Made by a program: the position numbers and the translations under genes. Positions 33,971-43,816 of a DNA stretch of 44,792 bases are shown in pieces. This DNA is from Acidimicrobiia bacterium (GTDB lineage Bacteria; Actinomycetota; Acidimicrobiia; IMCC26256; JAMXLJ01), in assembly GCA_035651955.1 (NCBI GenBank), contig DASRES010000011.1, positions 1-44,792 on the forward strand, read 5' to 3'. The notes beneath the pieces were generated by a model, which made no database searches, was not told where the DNA came from, and saw nothing but the letters and a program-made list of their open reading frames with translations. Position 1 is the first letter of the stretch; every line of letters starts with the position of its first letter.

Positions 33971-36838
33971 TCACGCCATCCCGAGGCGTTGCGCGACGGC
34001 CGCCGCCTCCACACGGCTCGTCGCCCCGAGCTTGCGCAGGATGTTCGAGACGTGGACGCTCACCGTCTTCTCGGAGACGAACAGCTCGGCACCGATCTGG
34101 CGGTTCGTGCGGCCGGCGGCGACGAGCGCGAGGACCTCGGCTTCCCGCGACGTCAGCCCCAGGCGCGACGCGTCGCTTGCGCCGAGAGCGGTGACGGGCT
34201 CCTGCTCCACACGCAGGCGCGTGCGCGTCGCGACTGCGTCGATGTCGGCGAGCAACGGCGTCGCCTGGAGCTCTACGGCGGTGTGGTGCGCCGCGCGCAG
34301 AGCGTCGCTCGCGCGCGCCGCCTCACCGACCGCGGCGGCGGCCTCGGCCTCGCGCACACGGGCAACCGCCGCACCCCAACGATCGGCGTGCTCGTCCCAC
34401 GCGGCCGCCGCGCGCGCCCACGCTTCCGGATCGCCGGTCGTCAGCCGCGTGATGCTCGCTTCGGCGTGCGCGAGGAACGGCGCGACACCCACGGGCAGCT
34501 CGCCCGTGTCCGGACGCGTGCACGCCGTGCGTGCGTCCGCGACGCGTTGCGCGAGGCACGCCACGACGGCGTCGACGTCTACGGGCTCCCGCCGCGCGAG
34601 CGCGTCGAGTGCCTGTTCGACCTCGGCCGCGACGGCGAGCAGTGCGAAGCGGGCCGGCCAGCGGTGGTCCCGTCCGCATTCGCTCGTCCAGCCGTCGCCG
34701 GCCGCGCTCGCCGCGACCGCCGGCTCGCCGCACAGCAACGCGACGTCCGCGCGTCCCGCGCTCAGGTGGATCACGTGCCACGGGTCGACCTGCAACTGCT
34801 CGGCACGCGCGATCTCGGCCCGGGCGCGTTCGCGCTCGCCGCGACGCGCCGCGAGCGCGGCCGCCGCGACACGGAGACGCAGCGCCGTCGGCGGGACGGC
34901 GTCGACTCCTGCGAGCCGTTCGAGCAGTGCTCTCGCCTCCGACCAGCGGCCGAGGCGGGTCAGGCCCTCGACCGCCATCGCCGACAGGTAGCCGCCCATG
35001 CTGCGATCGAAGCCGGCCCGCTGTCCCTCCGCGGCACCGTCGAGCGCGACGGCGACGGCGGCATCGAACCGCGCGGCGTGCAGGAGGGACTCGGCGAGGT
35101 AGATCGTGGCGAGTGCCCGGTCGTCCGGGAGCTCGGCTGCTGCAGCAGCGCGTTCGCAGAGCGCGATCGCGGCGTCCGTGTCGCCGAGGTGGCTGTGTAC
35201 GAGACCGAGCACGCGAGTCGCGTGCACCCACGTCGCCCGGTCGACGTCCGGATCGGTCACGACGGCGAGCGCCTGCTCGCACCATGTCTGCGCAGCCGCG
35301 TAGCGGCAGAACAGGAACTCGCCCTGCGCGAGCCCGGCGCACACGATCGCGGTGTCGACGGTGCGGTCGTCCGGGTCGACCAGCGCAGCCGCAAGCCGGT
35401 ACTCGACCTCGCTCTCCGCGAGCCGCCCCGCGGTCCACAAGTAGCGTGCCAACCTTTCGTGGCCCCACGCCTCACCGCGCGAGGGCGCACGGCGCGCGAG
35501 CGCCTCGGTCGCGAACGTCACTGCACGGGCACCGTCGCCGGTCACGTACGCCAGCTCGGCCGCCTGCCACTCGCGCGGGGCGCGCTCGTCGTCGGGCGCG
35601 CCGGCCTGGTCCCACAGCGCGAGCGCGCGCTCGACCTGCGCGAGCGCCGCTGCGGGCGCGACGCACTGAAGCTCGTCGCTCGCACGCAACATCGCGTGGA
35701 ACGCCCCTGTGACGTCGCCGGCGCGCTCGAGGTGAAATGCGAGCTCGCCCGCGGCCATCGTCGGCGTCGCCGCGAGCTCCGGCCTCGTCACCAGCGTGTC
35801 CGCGATCCGGCCGTGCAGTCGCCGTCGCTCGGACGGCAGCAGCTGCGACGCGACGACGTCGCCGATCAGCGCGTGACGAAACGCGAATCCGTCGGCACGC
35901 TCGTCGAGCACGATGACGTCCGCGGCGAGCGCCGCGTGCAGCGCTGCGTCGAGCGCGGCGTCGTCGACGTCGACAACCGCGCGCAGCAGCGCGTCCGGCG
36001 TCTCACGCCCGAGCGTCGCGAGCGCCGCGAGGACGGCCTTTGCGTCGTGGTCGAGGTGGCCGATGTCGGCGGCGAAGAGATCCGACAGCAGTTGCGGTAT
36101 CGACTCGCCTGCGGCGCTGGCCGCCGCCAGCTCCTCGGTGAACAGGGGATTTCCGTCACCACGCGCCATGATCTCGTCGACGACCTCGGGCGGCACGGCA
36201 TCACCGACGACCGCGGCAGTCAGTCGCGCGACGTCCGCGCGCGCCAGGCGTCCGGGTTGGATGCGACGGACGAGCGGCAACCGGCTCAGCTCCGCGAGGC
36301 GCCGGCGATCCTCGACGTCACGCACGGTCGACCCCGCGCGGTACGTCCCGACGACGACGACTCCTTCGTCGACGAGGTACCGCGCCAGGAAGTCGAACAG
36401 GTCCCAGGTCAAGGGATCGGCCCACTGTAGGTCCTCGAACAGGACCACTCGCGTGCCGACGGCCGCGAGACGCGCGAGGAGCGTGAGGGTCGCGTCGAAC
36501 ACGGCCAGCGGTGACGACTCCGGCCCCGTGACCGCGGCGCGCCGGCTGACGAGCTGCGCGAGCGCTTCCGCGTCCGGTGAGTCGAGCAGCTCCGGGTGCG
36601 CGCGTCGCACCGCGCGCAGGATGTCGACGAGCGACGCGAACGGGATCGTCTCGGCGCTGCCTCGCGACGAGCGCCCGACGACGAGCTCGACACCGGCGGC
36701 CGCGGCGGCGTGCGCGACGAGCGTCGACTTGCCGATCCCCGCCTCTCCGAGCACGAGGACGACCGCGGCACCGCCCGCAGCGGCGGTCGCGATCGCGCCC
36801 TCGAACTGCGTCAGCTCGCGTTCGCGCCCCACGAACAC
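33971..36838 (-). CDS. LuxR-family regulator with N-terminal ATPase (second LAL)
   Basis: A 955-residue relative of the 9141-11915 protein. [15 protein letters not shown] is followed by Walker A GEAGIGKS (31-38) and a Walker B region [21 protein letters not shown] long TPR-like helical section occupies the middle. The C-terminal LuxR HTH (about 885-950) has [20 protein letters not shown] and [20 protein letters not shown] 36838 begins directly at the conserved FVGRE. The gene is 15 bp after the AraC gene on the same strand, so the two regulators are likely co-transcribed. It ends upstream of the metal cluster. Confidence 0.88.
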   Translation of the reverse strand: MFVGRERELTQFEGAIATAAAGGAAVVLVLGEAGIGKSTLVAHAAAAAGVELVVGRSSRGSAETIPFASLVDILRAVRRAHPELLDSPDAEALAQLVSRRAAVTGPESSPLAVFDATLTLLARLAAVGTRVVLFEDLQWADPLTWDLFDFLARYLVDEGVVVVGTYRAGSTVRDVEDRRRLAELSRLPLVRRIQPGRLARADVARLTAAVVGDAVPPEVVDEIMARGDGNPLFTEELAAASAAGESIPQLLSDLFAADIGHLDHDAKAVLAALATLGRETPDALLRAVVDVDDAALDAALHAALAADVIVLDERADGFAFRHALIGDVVASQLLPSERRRLHGRIADTLVTRPELAATPTMAAGELAFHLERAGDVTGAFHAMLRASDELQCVAPAAALAQVERALALWDQAGAPDDERAPREWQAAELAYVTGDGARAVTFATEALARRAPSRGEAWGHERLARYLWTAGRLAESEVEYRLAAALVDPDDRTVDTAIVCAGLAQGEFLFCRYAAAQTWCEQALAVVTDPDVDRATWVHATRVLGLVHSHLGDTDAAIALCERAAAAAELPDDRALATIYLAESLLHAARFDAAVAVALDGAAEGQRAGFDRSMGGYLSAMAVEGLTRLGRWSEARALLERLAGVDAVPPTALRLRVAAAALAARRGERERARAEIARAEQLQVDPWHVIHLSAGRADVALLCGEPAVAASAAGDGWTSECGRDHRWPARFALLAVAAEVEQALDALARREPVDVDAVVACLAQRVADARTACTRPDTGELPVGVAPFLAHAEASITRLTTGDPEAWARAAAAWDEHADRWGAAVARVREAEAAAAVGEAARASDALRAAHHTAVELQATPLLADIDAVATRTRLRVEQEPVTALGASDASRLGLTSREAEVLALVAAGRTNRQIGAELFVSEKTVSVHVSNILRKLGATSRVEAAAVAQRLGMA

Positions 36839-36853
36839 CCGACGATCCCCGGT

Positions 36854-37825
36854 TCAGACGGCCGAGAGCTCAGTATCGCCGTTCTCGGCGATCCGTGCGT
36901 CCGCGGCCGGGCGACCGGCGCGCCGCCAGCGCAACGGCGTCGTCCCGTGCGCGCGGCGGAACGTGCGTACGAAGTACGCGGGATCCTCGTAGCCGACTCG
37001 ACGCGCGATGTCGGCAACCGCGAGGTCCGTGGTCACGAGGAGGCGGCGCGCCTCGGACAGCCGCCGCGCCGTGATCCACTCCTGCACGGTGCGTCCCGTC
37101 CTCCGGCGGACGACGGTGGTGAGATAGCCCGGCGACAGGGCGACGCCGCGGGCGACGTCCTTCAGCGATATGGACTGCGCGTATCGCTGCTCGATGTAGT
37201 CGAAGACGTCGGCGAGCAGCGGTTCCTCGTTGACGCGCAGATCGGTGACGAGATCGGCTGCGAGTCGCGCCGCGTCGACGAGCAGAAGCGTGAGATGCGC
37301 GACGACCGCCTCGGAGAACCCGTCGCGTCGCGCGCGCAGCTCCTCGTCGAGCGCCGCGATCCGCGCCGTCCACCGCGGCCGGTCTTCGGCCGGGACTCGC
37401 AGGTGTTGCACTCCCGTTCCCTCACCGCGCGCGAAGAGGAACAGCAACGGGTGCGCGCGCCACGACAGCAGCGCGTTCGGCACGGCGTCACCGAGGCCGT
37501 CGATCGGGAAGTAGACGGCCCACCCTCGCCCGTACTCGTCGCCCGCGGCGTCGACGACCGCGCCGACGACCTCACCGGGCGCGACGACGTACACGTCTCC
37601 CGGCTCGATCTCCCAGCGACGCGAGCCGACACGGATCGTGCCGCCGCCACGCTCGAAGTACGCAAGGGTGAGGAAGTCGTGCGCGTGCGCGTGCTCGCCG
37701 GCCGTACCGGCGAGGTCGACGAGCTCCAGCCGGTCCACGCTGATCGGCGGCATGCCCGACACCGGCTCGTACGTGTAGACGGGCGGGCCCGAGCCCCGCC
37801 GGCTCACGCGTCGTGTCGTCGCCAT
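36854..37825 (-). CDS. AraC-family transcriptional regulator
   Basis: A 323-residue regulator. The N-terminal cupin-like effector domain (about 20-150) has HAHDFLTLAYFERGGGTI and WEIEPGDVYVVAPGEV. The C-terminal double HTH shows YAQSISLKDVARGVALSPGY and TTDLAVADIARRVGYEDPAY with VRTFRRAHGTTPLRWRR, the signature end of AraC. ATG 37825 follows GAGGTGA. It precedes the LAL regulator in one unit and faces the ABC exporter across a 167-bp divergent promoter region, so controlling the exporter is a natural hypothesis. Confidence 0.92.
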   Translation of the reverse strand: MATTRRVSRRGSGPPVYTYEPVSGMPPISVDRLELVDLAGTAGEHAHAHDFLTLAYFERGGGTIRVGSRRWEIEPGDVYVVAPGEVVGAVVDAAGDEYGRGWAVYFPIDGLGDAVPNALLSWRAHPLLFLFARGEGTGVQHLRVPAEDRPRWTARIAALDEELRARRDGFSEAVVAHLTLLLVDAARLAADLVTDLRVNEEPLLADVFDYIEQRYAQSISLKDVARGVALSPGYLTTVVRRRTGRTVQEWITARRLSEARRLLVTTDLAVADIARRVGYEDPAYFVRTFRRAHGTTPLRWRRAGRPAADARIAENGDTELSAV

Positions 37826-37992
37826 CGTCGTCACCTCGTCGGTCGTCGCCGGCCGGCACGGAGCGCAGGGTCGGCCGCGCCGCCGGTCCCAAAGATCGTC
37901 CTGGAATCGCCAAGCATCGAGGCTAGGACCGTGTCGTGGCTGAGCTCGATACTCGACGTGCCGACAATGATCGTCCCATACCGAGGTGCATC
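37826..37992. promoter_or_regulatory. Divergent promoter region (AraC / ABC exporter)
   Basis: This 167-bp gap separates divergent start codons, so promoters in both directions must lie here or overlap the genes. TTGGCG on the minus strand near 37899-37904 is a possible -35 for araC. A clear AraC-type direct repeat was not found by eye. Confidence 0.3.
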
Positions 37993-38991
37993 GTGACCGT
38001 CGCCCCGACGACCCAACCGTCCCTGCCGCGCCCCGCCGTCGAGGTGACGCGCCTCGTGAAGACGTTCGGCGCGACACGGGCGCTCGACGGCCTGGACCTC
38101 GTCGTCCGGCGCGGCGGCGTGCACGCGCTGTTGGGTCCGAACGGTGCGGGCAAGACAACGCTCATCCGCATCCTCGCCACGCTCGTGCGCGCCGACGCCG
38201 GTCGCGCCCGGGTGCTCGGTCACGACGTCGCGCGCGCTGCGGACGAGGTCCGTTCGCGCATCGCCCTCACGGGGCAGTTCGCATCGGTCGACCCCGATCT
38301 CACCGGCCGCGAGAACCTCGTCCTCGTCGCGCGGCTGCTCGGTCACACGTGGCGATCGGCGAAGCGTCGCACCGACGAGTCGCTCGAGGCGTTCGATCTC
38401 ACGGACTCGGCCGGCCGTCAGGTGAAGACGTACTCGGGCGGGATGCGTCGTCGCCTCGACCTGGCGGCGAGTCTCGTCGTCGCACCCGAGTTGCTCTTCC
38501 TCGACGAGCCCACCACGGGTCTCGACCCCCACCACCGCGTCGAGCTGTGGGAGATGGTGCGCCGTCTCGTCGGTGGGGGCACCACCGTCCTGCTCACGAC
38601 GCAGTACCTCGACGAAGCCGACCAGCTCGCGGACCGTGTCGCGGTGCTCGATCGCGGTCGCGTGATCGCGGACGGTTCGACGAGCGAACTCAAGGCGAGC
38701 GTCGGCGCGGGCTCGGTCACCGTGCGCGTGCGTGATCCCGAACGTCGTTGCGACGCCGCGGAGCTCCTCGCGCGCACGTTCGCGCAGGACGTCCATCTCG
38801 GCCGCGACCGGGCAGTCCTCCAGCTGCGCGCGTCCGATCCGGACGCGGTCGCTCGCGCGTTGCTGGACCTGTCGCGAGCCGGTGTCGCCGTGAGCGAGTT
38901 CGCGTTCGGTCAGCCCACGCTCGACGAGGTCTTCCTGACGTTGACCGGGCACGGCGCCGACCCCGACGCGCCGGTGGAGGAGGTCGCATGA
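37993..38991 (+). CDS. ABC exporter ATPase (DrrA-type)
   Basis: A 332-residue nucleotide-binding subunit. Walker A GPNGAGKTT (48-56), the signature YSGGM (147-151), Walker B LLFLDEP (167-173) and the switch loop TTQYLDEADQLADRV are all intact. The C-terminal extension with FGQPTLDEVFLTLTGH is the DrrA-type regulatory tail. With the next gene it forms a daunorubicin-resistance-type drug or lipid exporter. GTG 37993 has GAGGTG upstream; an earlier ATG at 37936 adds a poor leader. It overlaps the permease by ATGA. Confidence 0.92.
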   Translation: MTVAPTTQPSLPRPAVEVTRLVKTFGATRALDGLDLVVRRGGVHALLGPNGAGKTTLIRILATLVRADAGRARVLGHDVARAADEVRSRIALTGQFASVDPDLTGRENLVLVARLLGHTWRSAKRRTDESLEAFDLTDSAGRQVKTYSGGMRRRLDLAASLVVAPELLFLDEPTTGLDPHHRVELWEMVRRLVGGGTTVLLTTQYLDEADQLADRVAVLDRGRVIADGSTSELKASVGAGSVTVRVRDPERRCDAAELLARTFAQDVHLGRDRAVLQLRASDPDAVARALLDLSRAGVAVSEFAFGQPTLDEVFLTLTGHGADPDAPVEEVA

Positions 38992-39776
38992 GGGCCGTGA
39001 CGGCGACACCGCCGCACCGGCTGCGGGCCGGCAGGGTCACTGCGTCACTCACGTTCGGGTGGCGAGGTCTGTTGAAGATCAAGCACGTCCCCGAACAGCT
39101 TGCCGACGTCATCTTCATCCCCGTGCTCTTCACGGTGCTGTTCACGTACCTGTTCGGCGGCGCGCTGGCGGGTTCGACCGGTCGGTATCTGCACTCGCTG
39201 CTGCCCGGCACGCTCGTCATGACCCTCCTGCTTGTGAGCGTCTACACGGGCGTCGGCCTCAACACGGACGTGACGACCGGGACGTTCGACCGCTTCCGGA
39301 CGCTGCCGATCTGGCGACCCGCCGCGCTCGTCGGCGCGCTGCTCGGTGACGTCGTGCGCAACGCGCTCGCCGGGACAATCGTGATCGCGGTCGGGGTGGC
39401 GATGGGCTACCGGGCGGATCCACTCGGCGTTATCGCTGGCGTCGCGCTGATGCTGCTCTTCTCCTTCGGGATCGCCTGGATCTGGATCGTGCTCGGACTG
39501 ACGTTGCGCGCACCGAGCGCCGTCTCGAGCGTCAGCCTTCTCGTCGTCTTCCCGCTCACGTTCGCGAGCAACGTGTTCGTCGAGCCCGCCACGATGCCGC
39601 GATGGCTGCGGTCGTTCGTCGACGCGAACCCGATCTCGCATCTGGTCGACGCCGAGCGCGGGCTTCTGAACGGTGGCGCGACCGCGGCACAGGTCGTCTG
39701 GGTCGTCACCGCGGCAGTGGTGTTGATCGCGGTATTCGCGCCGCTTGCCGTGCATCTCTACCGGAACAAGTCGTAA
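38988..39776 (+). CDS. ABC-2 type permease (DrrB-type)
   Basis: A 262-residue membrane subunit with six predicted helices: early ADVIFIPVLFTVLFTYLFGG, SLLPGTLVMTLLLVSVYTGV, then the conserved DRFRTLPIWRPAALVGALLG loop, further helices and a final AAVVLIAVFAPLAVHLYRN. FASNVFVEPATMPRW is the typical periplasmic loop of the DrrB group. ATG 38988 overlaps the ATPase stop. The substrate is unknown; the nearby AraC regulator may respond to it. Confidence 0.9.
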   Translation: MRAVTATPPHRLRAGRVTASLTFGWRGLLKIKHVPEQLADVIFIPVLFTVLFTYLFGGALAGSTGRYLHSLLPGTLVMTLLLVSVYTGVGLNTDVTTGTFDRFRTLPIWRPAALVGALLGDVVRNALAGTIVIAVGVAMGYRADPLGVIAGVALMLLFSFGIAWIWIVLGLTLRAPSAVSSVSLLVVFPLTFASNVFVEPATMPRWLRSFVDANPISHLVDAERGLLNGGATAAQVVWVVTAAVVLIAVFAPLAVHLYRNKS

Positions 39777-39780
39777 CCCC

Positions 39781-39797
39781 TCGCACCACCGGTGCGA
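39781..39797 (+). promoter_or_regulatory. Short perfect hairpin after the permease gene
   Basis: TCGCACC-ACC-GGTGCGA forms a 7-bp stem with a 3-nt loop in the 44-bp gap between the permease and the next gene. It may attenuate read-through or be an operator half-pair; no T-tract follows. Confidence 0.3.
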
Positions 39798-39820
39798 CCG
39801 AGCGAATGGAGAGCAACGAG

Positions 39821-40249
39821 ATGGCGGAACCCTTCGTGTTCATCACGACGCACCGCGTCGACCCCGCACAGCTCGACGAATTCACGGCGTTGACGCGTGA
39901 ATACGTCGAGTACGTGACGGCGAACGAGCCCGACGTGTGGGCGCACCTCGCGTGCCTCGACGAGGCCGGGTCGGAGGTGGCACTCGTGCAGGTGCACGGC
40001 GACGCGGCGTCGGCCGAGCACCACATGCAGATCGCCGGGGAGATGATCGGTCGTGGGCTCGCGCTCGCGACGACGGTCACGGTCGAGGTGTTCGGCGAGC
40101 CCGGGCCGATCGTGCGCCAGGCGCTCGAGGCCAACGCCGCGCAGGGCATCCCGGTAACGGTTCGTGCGCACCGTCTCGCGAGCGCGGTCAATCCCTCGAT
40201 CGTCGGGCGTGATCGCGCGCCGTCAGCGGCCCGCGCCGGCGCCGGTTGA
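39821..40249 (+). CDS. Small ABM-like (antibiotic monooxygenase fold) protein
   Basis: A 142-residue protein. The first 95 residues look like a dimeric alpha-beta barrel: EPFVFITTHRVDPAQLDEFT, REYVEYVTANEPDVWAHLAC, EVALVQVHGDAASAEHHMQI. Such proteins act as quinol-type monooxygenases or simple binders; the His pattern is not diagnostic. ATG 39821 is 12 bp after GGAGAG; ATG 39806 is possible. The last 27 bp overlap the convergent GAF-ANTAR gene. It follows the ABC exporter on the same strand. Confidence 0.65.
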   Translation: MAEPFVFITTHRVDPAQLDEFTALTREYVEYVTANEPDVWAHLACLDEAGSEVALVQVHGDAASAEHHMQIAGEMIGRGLALATTVTVEVFGEPGPIVRQALEANAAQGIPVTVRAHRLASAVNPSIVGRDRAPSAARAGAG

Positions 40250-41538
40250 CCGGGCGCGGCCGAACCCGAAGTCACGGTCGTCTTCGGCGATCTCACCTGT
40301 GTGCGTCAGATCGTCGGCGACGTCGCGCAGCCGGCGGTTGAGGCGCTGGGACGCGCGCTTCAGGACGTCGAACGCTTCGTCAGCAGTGAGACGGTCGCGC
40401 TCCATCAGGATCCCTTTGGCCTGCCCGATGACGTCTCGCGTCGCGACAGCTTCGGAGGGCTGGCGGGTCGTCGTGTCCGCTTGGGCGGCGCGTGCGGCAA
40501 GTGTGACGACCGCACCGAGGTGAGCGGTGAGCAGCATGACGCATTCGCGCGCGTCGGCGTCGAAGGCACAGGCCTTGTTGCCGTAATTGTTGAGCGACCC
40601 GAACGCGGCGACCGGATCGCGCTCGTCGACGATGGGGGACGCGATGGCGCCGACGGCGACACCCGCCGCGGCGACCGCGGCCGCGAGGTCGGGCCAGCGG
40701 GAGTCGGCCGCGAGCTCGTCGCTGATCACGAGATGCAGCGTCGAGAGCGCGTCGAGGGACGGCCCCTGGCCGCTGTCGTATTGCAGGCAGTCGAGGGCGC
40801 GCGCCGCGGGGTTCGTCGCTGCGACCGTCACGGGGTCGTCGCCGACGAGCTTCGAGAAGCTGGCGGCGTCGCATCCGGGTACGACCTGCGCCGCCGCGGC
40901 GACGATTCGCGCCGTGGCGTCGTCGGGCTCGCACGTGTGAGCGAGGAGACGCGCGATGTCGAGGAGGTGCGACGTCAGCGGTCGAGCGAAGTCCTGGCGG
41001 GCGAGGTCCGCGTCGGCGCGCCGCCGTTCTCGCCGGGCGTCCGCCCGCGCGGCGGCGGCCTCCCCGCGCTCCGCTTCGAAGACCGTGGACCCGAGCGCGC
41101 TCCCGGTACCCGCCGTCGCGGACGCCGCGTGCAGCCCGACGTCGATCGCCAGCTCACGAAGCTGCTGTTCGCGCGCGTCCGCGAGCACCTCGCGCTCGTC
41201 GTCGAGCGTCTCCGCGCGGTCCGCCTGCGCCTGCCGATCGTCGGCGAGGAACTCGCGCCGTTCGCCCGCCCAGTCCGAGTCCTCCGCGCGGTGATCGTCC
41301 GTCCGGGGTGTGGCGCGGCCGGCCCGCTCCGCCTGCTGTTCGCGCCGGCGGCGGTTCGAGCGCCGGGCGGCGCAACCACGTCCAGCGCGTCCAGGAGCGC
41401 CGCAGCGGAGCTTGGCGCGCGCCGCCGAAGCGCGTCCTCGGCGGCATCCGCCTCGATCTCGCGCCGGTCGGCGAGCTCGTCGCGCTCCGTTGCGAGCTTG
41501 TCCCGCTCGTCGGCGACGCGACCTCGCTCGTCGGCCAT
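40223..41538 (-). CDS. GAF-ANTAR protein with apparent internal frameshift
   Basis: The C-terminal 240 codons are clear: a GAF domain (SHLLDIARLLAHTC to AAFGSLNNYGNKACAFDADA) and an ANTAR RNA-binding domain with VIGQAKGILMERDRLTADEA followed by VLKRASQRLNRRLRD. ANTAR proteins act as antiterminators. Upstream is a charged helical region (LADDRQAQADRAETLDDERE). The best N-terminus, ATG 41538 with MADERGRVADERDKLATERD after GAGGG, is in another frame, and the span is not a multiple of three. A single shift between about 41440 and 41290 would join them. Decay or a sequencing error are both possible; both frames stay open throughout the overlap. Confidence 0.75.
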
Positions 41539-41657
41539 TCGTGCCCTCACGGCATCTCAGTGTCCCGTCCCGCGTGCGACGCTCGGTCGTCGAAGCGGTC
41601 ATCCATCGCGTGACTCGAGTGCGAGCGATTGGTGGCGACGCCGAGCGCGACGCGAGG

Positions 41658-41987
41658 TCAAGCGCGGTCGCTCAACAGCTCGTCGGTGTTCGTCAGCTCG
41701 AACAGCCGTCGCACGATCGGCTGCGGCGATCGGAGCTCCAAGCCGGCGCCCTGGCGCTCCGCTTCGGTGCGGCATTGCAGGAACGTCTCGAGCCCGGACG
41801 AGTCGCAGAACCTCAGACCCGCGAGGTCGACCGTCACGTGCATGACACCGCTCGCGCACAGGTGGTGAAGGCACGCTGCGAGCTCGGGAGCGCCTGCCAT
41901 GTCGAGCTCGCCGTGAACGCTCACGACCGTGTGCCCGTCCTCGCCTCGGAGCTCGTATCCGAAGCCCGTTCCGCCGGGCGATCCCAT
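41658..41987 (-). CDS. STAS-domain anti-sigma factor antagonist-like protein
   Basis: A 109-residue STAS domain. The first strand has FGYELRGEDGHTVVSVHGEL and the central motif is VDLAGLRFCDSSGLETFLQC, where the Ser of DSSG is the usual phosphorylation site. It ends with PIVRRLFELTNTDELL. Partner-switching proteins of this kind free a sigma factor when unphosphorylated; no anti-sigma kinase or phosphatase gene lies next to it. ATG 41987 is preceded by GGAGGG. It sits upstream of the GAF-ANTAR gene on the same strand. Confidence 0.87.
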   Translation of the reverse strand: MGSPGGTGFGYELRGEDGHTVVSVHGELDMAGAPELAACLHHLCASGVMHVTVDLAGLRFCDSSGLETFLQCRTEAERQGAGLELRSPQPIVRRLFELTNTDELLSDRA

Positions 41988-42185
41988 GCGCCCTCCTGAG
42001 AGGTAGGGGGAGTGCGCGAGACGGTCTGCTTCACCCCTTGTCCGCACGCGTTCCGTTGACCAGCCATGCTCCGCCCTTCACAACGCTCTGACAACGCAGC
42101 GAACAGCTTCCGCGACGCCGCGAACGAGCCGCCACGTACCGTGATACGACGCGGCGCCGTGGTTCGGCCGGTCGTGCCGGTCGCC

Positions 42186-42470
42186 CTACACGCGTTCGGG
42201 ACCGTCGAGATGTCGCGTGTGCTCCGCTTGGAGCGATGCGGCGCGCTCGTGGCACGCGACCGCGTCCAGGTGAGCCTTCTCGGCTGCACGGTGCGTGCTC
42301 GCAGCGTGTGCGTGCTGCTCGCGACCGGCGGACGTATCCGCGTGTCTCGCGGCCTCGTCGTCGGCGAGGGCCGCGTCGTGCTCGCGCGCGGCGCGACGGC
42401 GAGCCTCGTTCGCCCGCTGCAGTGCGCGGGCCTCACGGGTGCCACGGTCGGCCGCTGTCCGATCGTCCAT
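42186..42470 (-). CDS. Small charged helical protein of unknown function
   Basis: A 94-residue protein, almost entirely helical and rich in Ala, Arg, His and Glu (ANEARRRAAREHDAALADDE, REQHAHAASTHRAAEKAHLD). It ends LQAEHTRHLDGP. No signal, membrane segment or known domain is evident; a coiled coil is likely. ATG 42470 is 10 bp after GAGG; GTG 42476 is possible. A broken relative lies at 15982-16169, matching 23 of 33 residues at the C-terminus. The location beside STAS and GAF-ANTAR genes hints at a stress role, but this is only context. Confidence 0.65.
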   Translation of the reverse strand: MDDRTAADRGTREARALQRANEARRRAAREHDAALADDEAARHADTSAGREQHAHAASTHRAAEKAHLDAVACHERAASLQAEHTRHLDGPERV

Positions 42471-42625
42471 GCTCACGCCGCCTCGGTGACGACAACGCTA
42501 CCCGTTGCCGCTTCTGCGGCTGTCCCGGCCGGATGCAATGGAGCGAGCGCTGAGCAGCGACGCGCCGAGCGCAGGATCCGGGACCGTGGTTCAATCCGGG
42601 CCGTATCCGAAGCGCAGGGGGGCGG

Positions 42626-43780
42626 ATGGGATCGCTGCGTCGCCTGACGGGAGTCCTCGTCGCGACACTGTTGCTGGCAGGGTTGTGCTCGTCGTGCCTG
42701 CTGACACCGGGCGACACGTCGAAGATCACGCTCGTGAGCTCCACGACGCTGAACGGCTGGCGTTACGACTACTACCGGAACAACGCGTATCCCTGCAGCA
42801 TCAGCGGCTACCAGACGTTCGTGATCGGGACGAAGGTCGGATCGTCCGCGAGCGCGTCGGCGCCGCTGTTCGTTTGGATGCACGGGGGCGGGATCGGCTG
42901 GTTCGACAGCACGGGCACACCGCGGCCCGACACGCAGCAGATGACCGAGCAGTCTGCGTCCGCACTGCAGTCCACGCTCACGAATCCGGGGCTGTTGACG
43001 AGCATCCGCAACGACGCCGCCGGCTTCCGCGTCCTCGCGGTGTCCTACTGCAACCGCGATCTCTACAGCGGCGCGGACGTTCGGGATCCGAACAACCCGA
43101 ACCTCAATGCCGACGGCTCCGCGAAGACGACCAACGGGCTCGTCGCGACGAAGGCGGCGATCGCGTTCGCGCAGTCCACGTATCCCACGTCGAGGTACTT
43201 CCTCGCGGGCGGGAGCGCGGGGTCGGCGGGTGCGTACGAGGTCGCGTGGGCGGAGCAGGAGTCGAAAGACCCGCCGGCCGGCGTCGTCGGCGACGCGAGC
43301 GTGCTCAACGCCGAGCAAGGGCAGGCCGCGTACCAGCAGGGGATCTGCTCGAACCCGGCCTTCGGCGCCGCGACGAGCATCATCCAGCAGCGTTTCACAC
43401 CGGAGATCGGCAACCTCGACAACGAACCCGACAAGCTCGTCAGCCGCGGCCAGCTCACGGTCCCGCTGCTGCACATCTGGAACCACGGCGACACGAACAC
43501 GTGCGGCAGCACGCCGATGCAGTGCCCCCTGCGTGACGGTTCCGTCGTGACGATGGGCGCGACCGATTGCAACCACCAACCGCTCGCCGCGGCGATCGCC
43601 GCGAGCGGCAACAGCCGCTCCATGAACCTGCCGGTGTGCGTCGACGACGACGGCACGCCCGACTGCTCGCTGCACGTCGTGACGACGCACACAGGGTTGA
43701 CGAACACCGACCCGTCGACACCGCCGGACTACCTCGGCGCGGTCGTCGCCTGGGTCGACGCGCGGCTCACCGATCCGTAG
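42626..43780 (+). CDS. Secreted alpha/beta hydrolase-like protein
   Basis: A 384-residue exported protein. The signal peptide (MGSLRRLTGVLVATLLLAGL) is followed by cysteines in LCSSC, perhaps a lipoprotein site though not canonical. The hydrolase fold shows the oxyanion HGGG (MHGGGIGWFDS), the nucleophile elbow with AGGSAGSAGA, and a late VVTTHTGLTNTDPS that may hold the catalytic His. The GxSxG version resembles pectin-acetylesterase or related extracellular esterases; substrate unknown. ATG 42626 has a GGGGGG-type site. Two Cys-containing loops (NTCGSTPMQCPL, VCVDDDGTPDCS) suggest disulfides. Confidence 0.82.
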   Translation: MGSLRRLTGVLVATLLLAGLCSSCLLTPGDTSKITLVSSTTLNGWRYDYYRNNAYPCSISGYQTFVIGTKVGSSASASAPLFVWMHGGGIGWFDSTGTPRPDTQQMTEQSASALQSTLTNPGLLTSIRNDAAGFRVLAVSYCNRDLYSGADVRDPNNPNLNADGSAKTTNGLVATKAAIAFAQSTYPTSRYFLAGGSAGSAGAYEVAWAEQESKDPPAGVVGDASVLNAEQGQAAYQQGICSNPAFGAATSIIQQRFTPEIGNLDNEPDKLVSRGQLTVPLLHIWNHGDTNTCGSTPMQCPLRDGSVVTMGATDCNHQPLAAAIAASGNSRSMNLPVCVDDDGTPDCSLHVVTTHTGLTNTDPSTPPDYLGAVVAWVDARLTDP

Positions 43781-43786
43781 ACGCGG

Positions 43787-43808
43787 GTCCCTCGGTAAAA
43801 AGAGGGAC
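43787..43808 (+). promoter_or_regulatory. Hairpin covering the ribosome-binding site of the next gene
   Basis: GTCCCTC (43787-43793) and GAGGGAC (43802-43808) form a perfect 7-bp stem around an A-rich loop. The 3' arm contains GAGGGA, the ribosome-binding site 9 bp before GTG 43817. Folding would block translation initiation, so RNA-level control or a terminator for the upstream hydrolase gene are both plausible. Confidence 0.45.
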
Positions 43809-43816
43809 AACTGATC

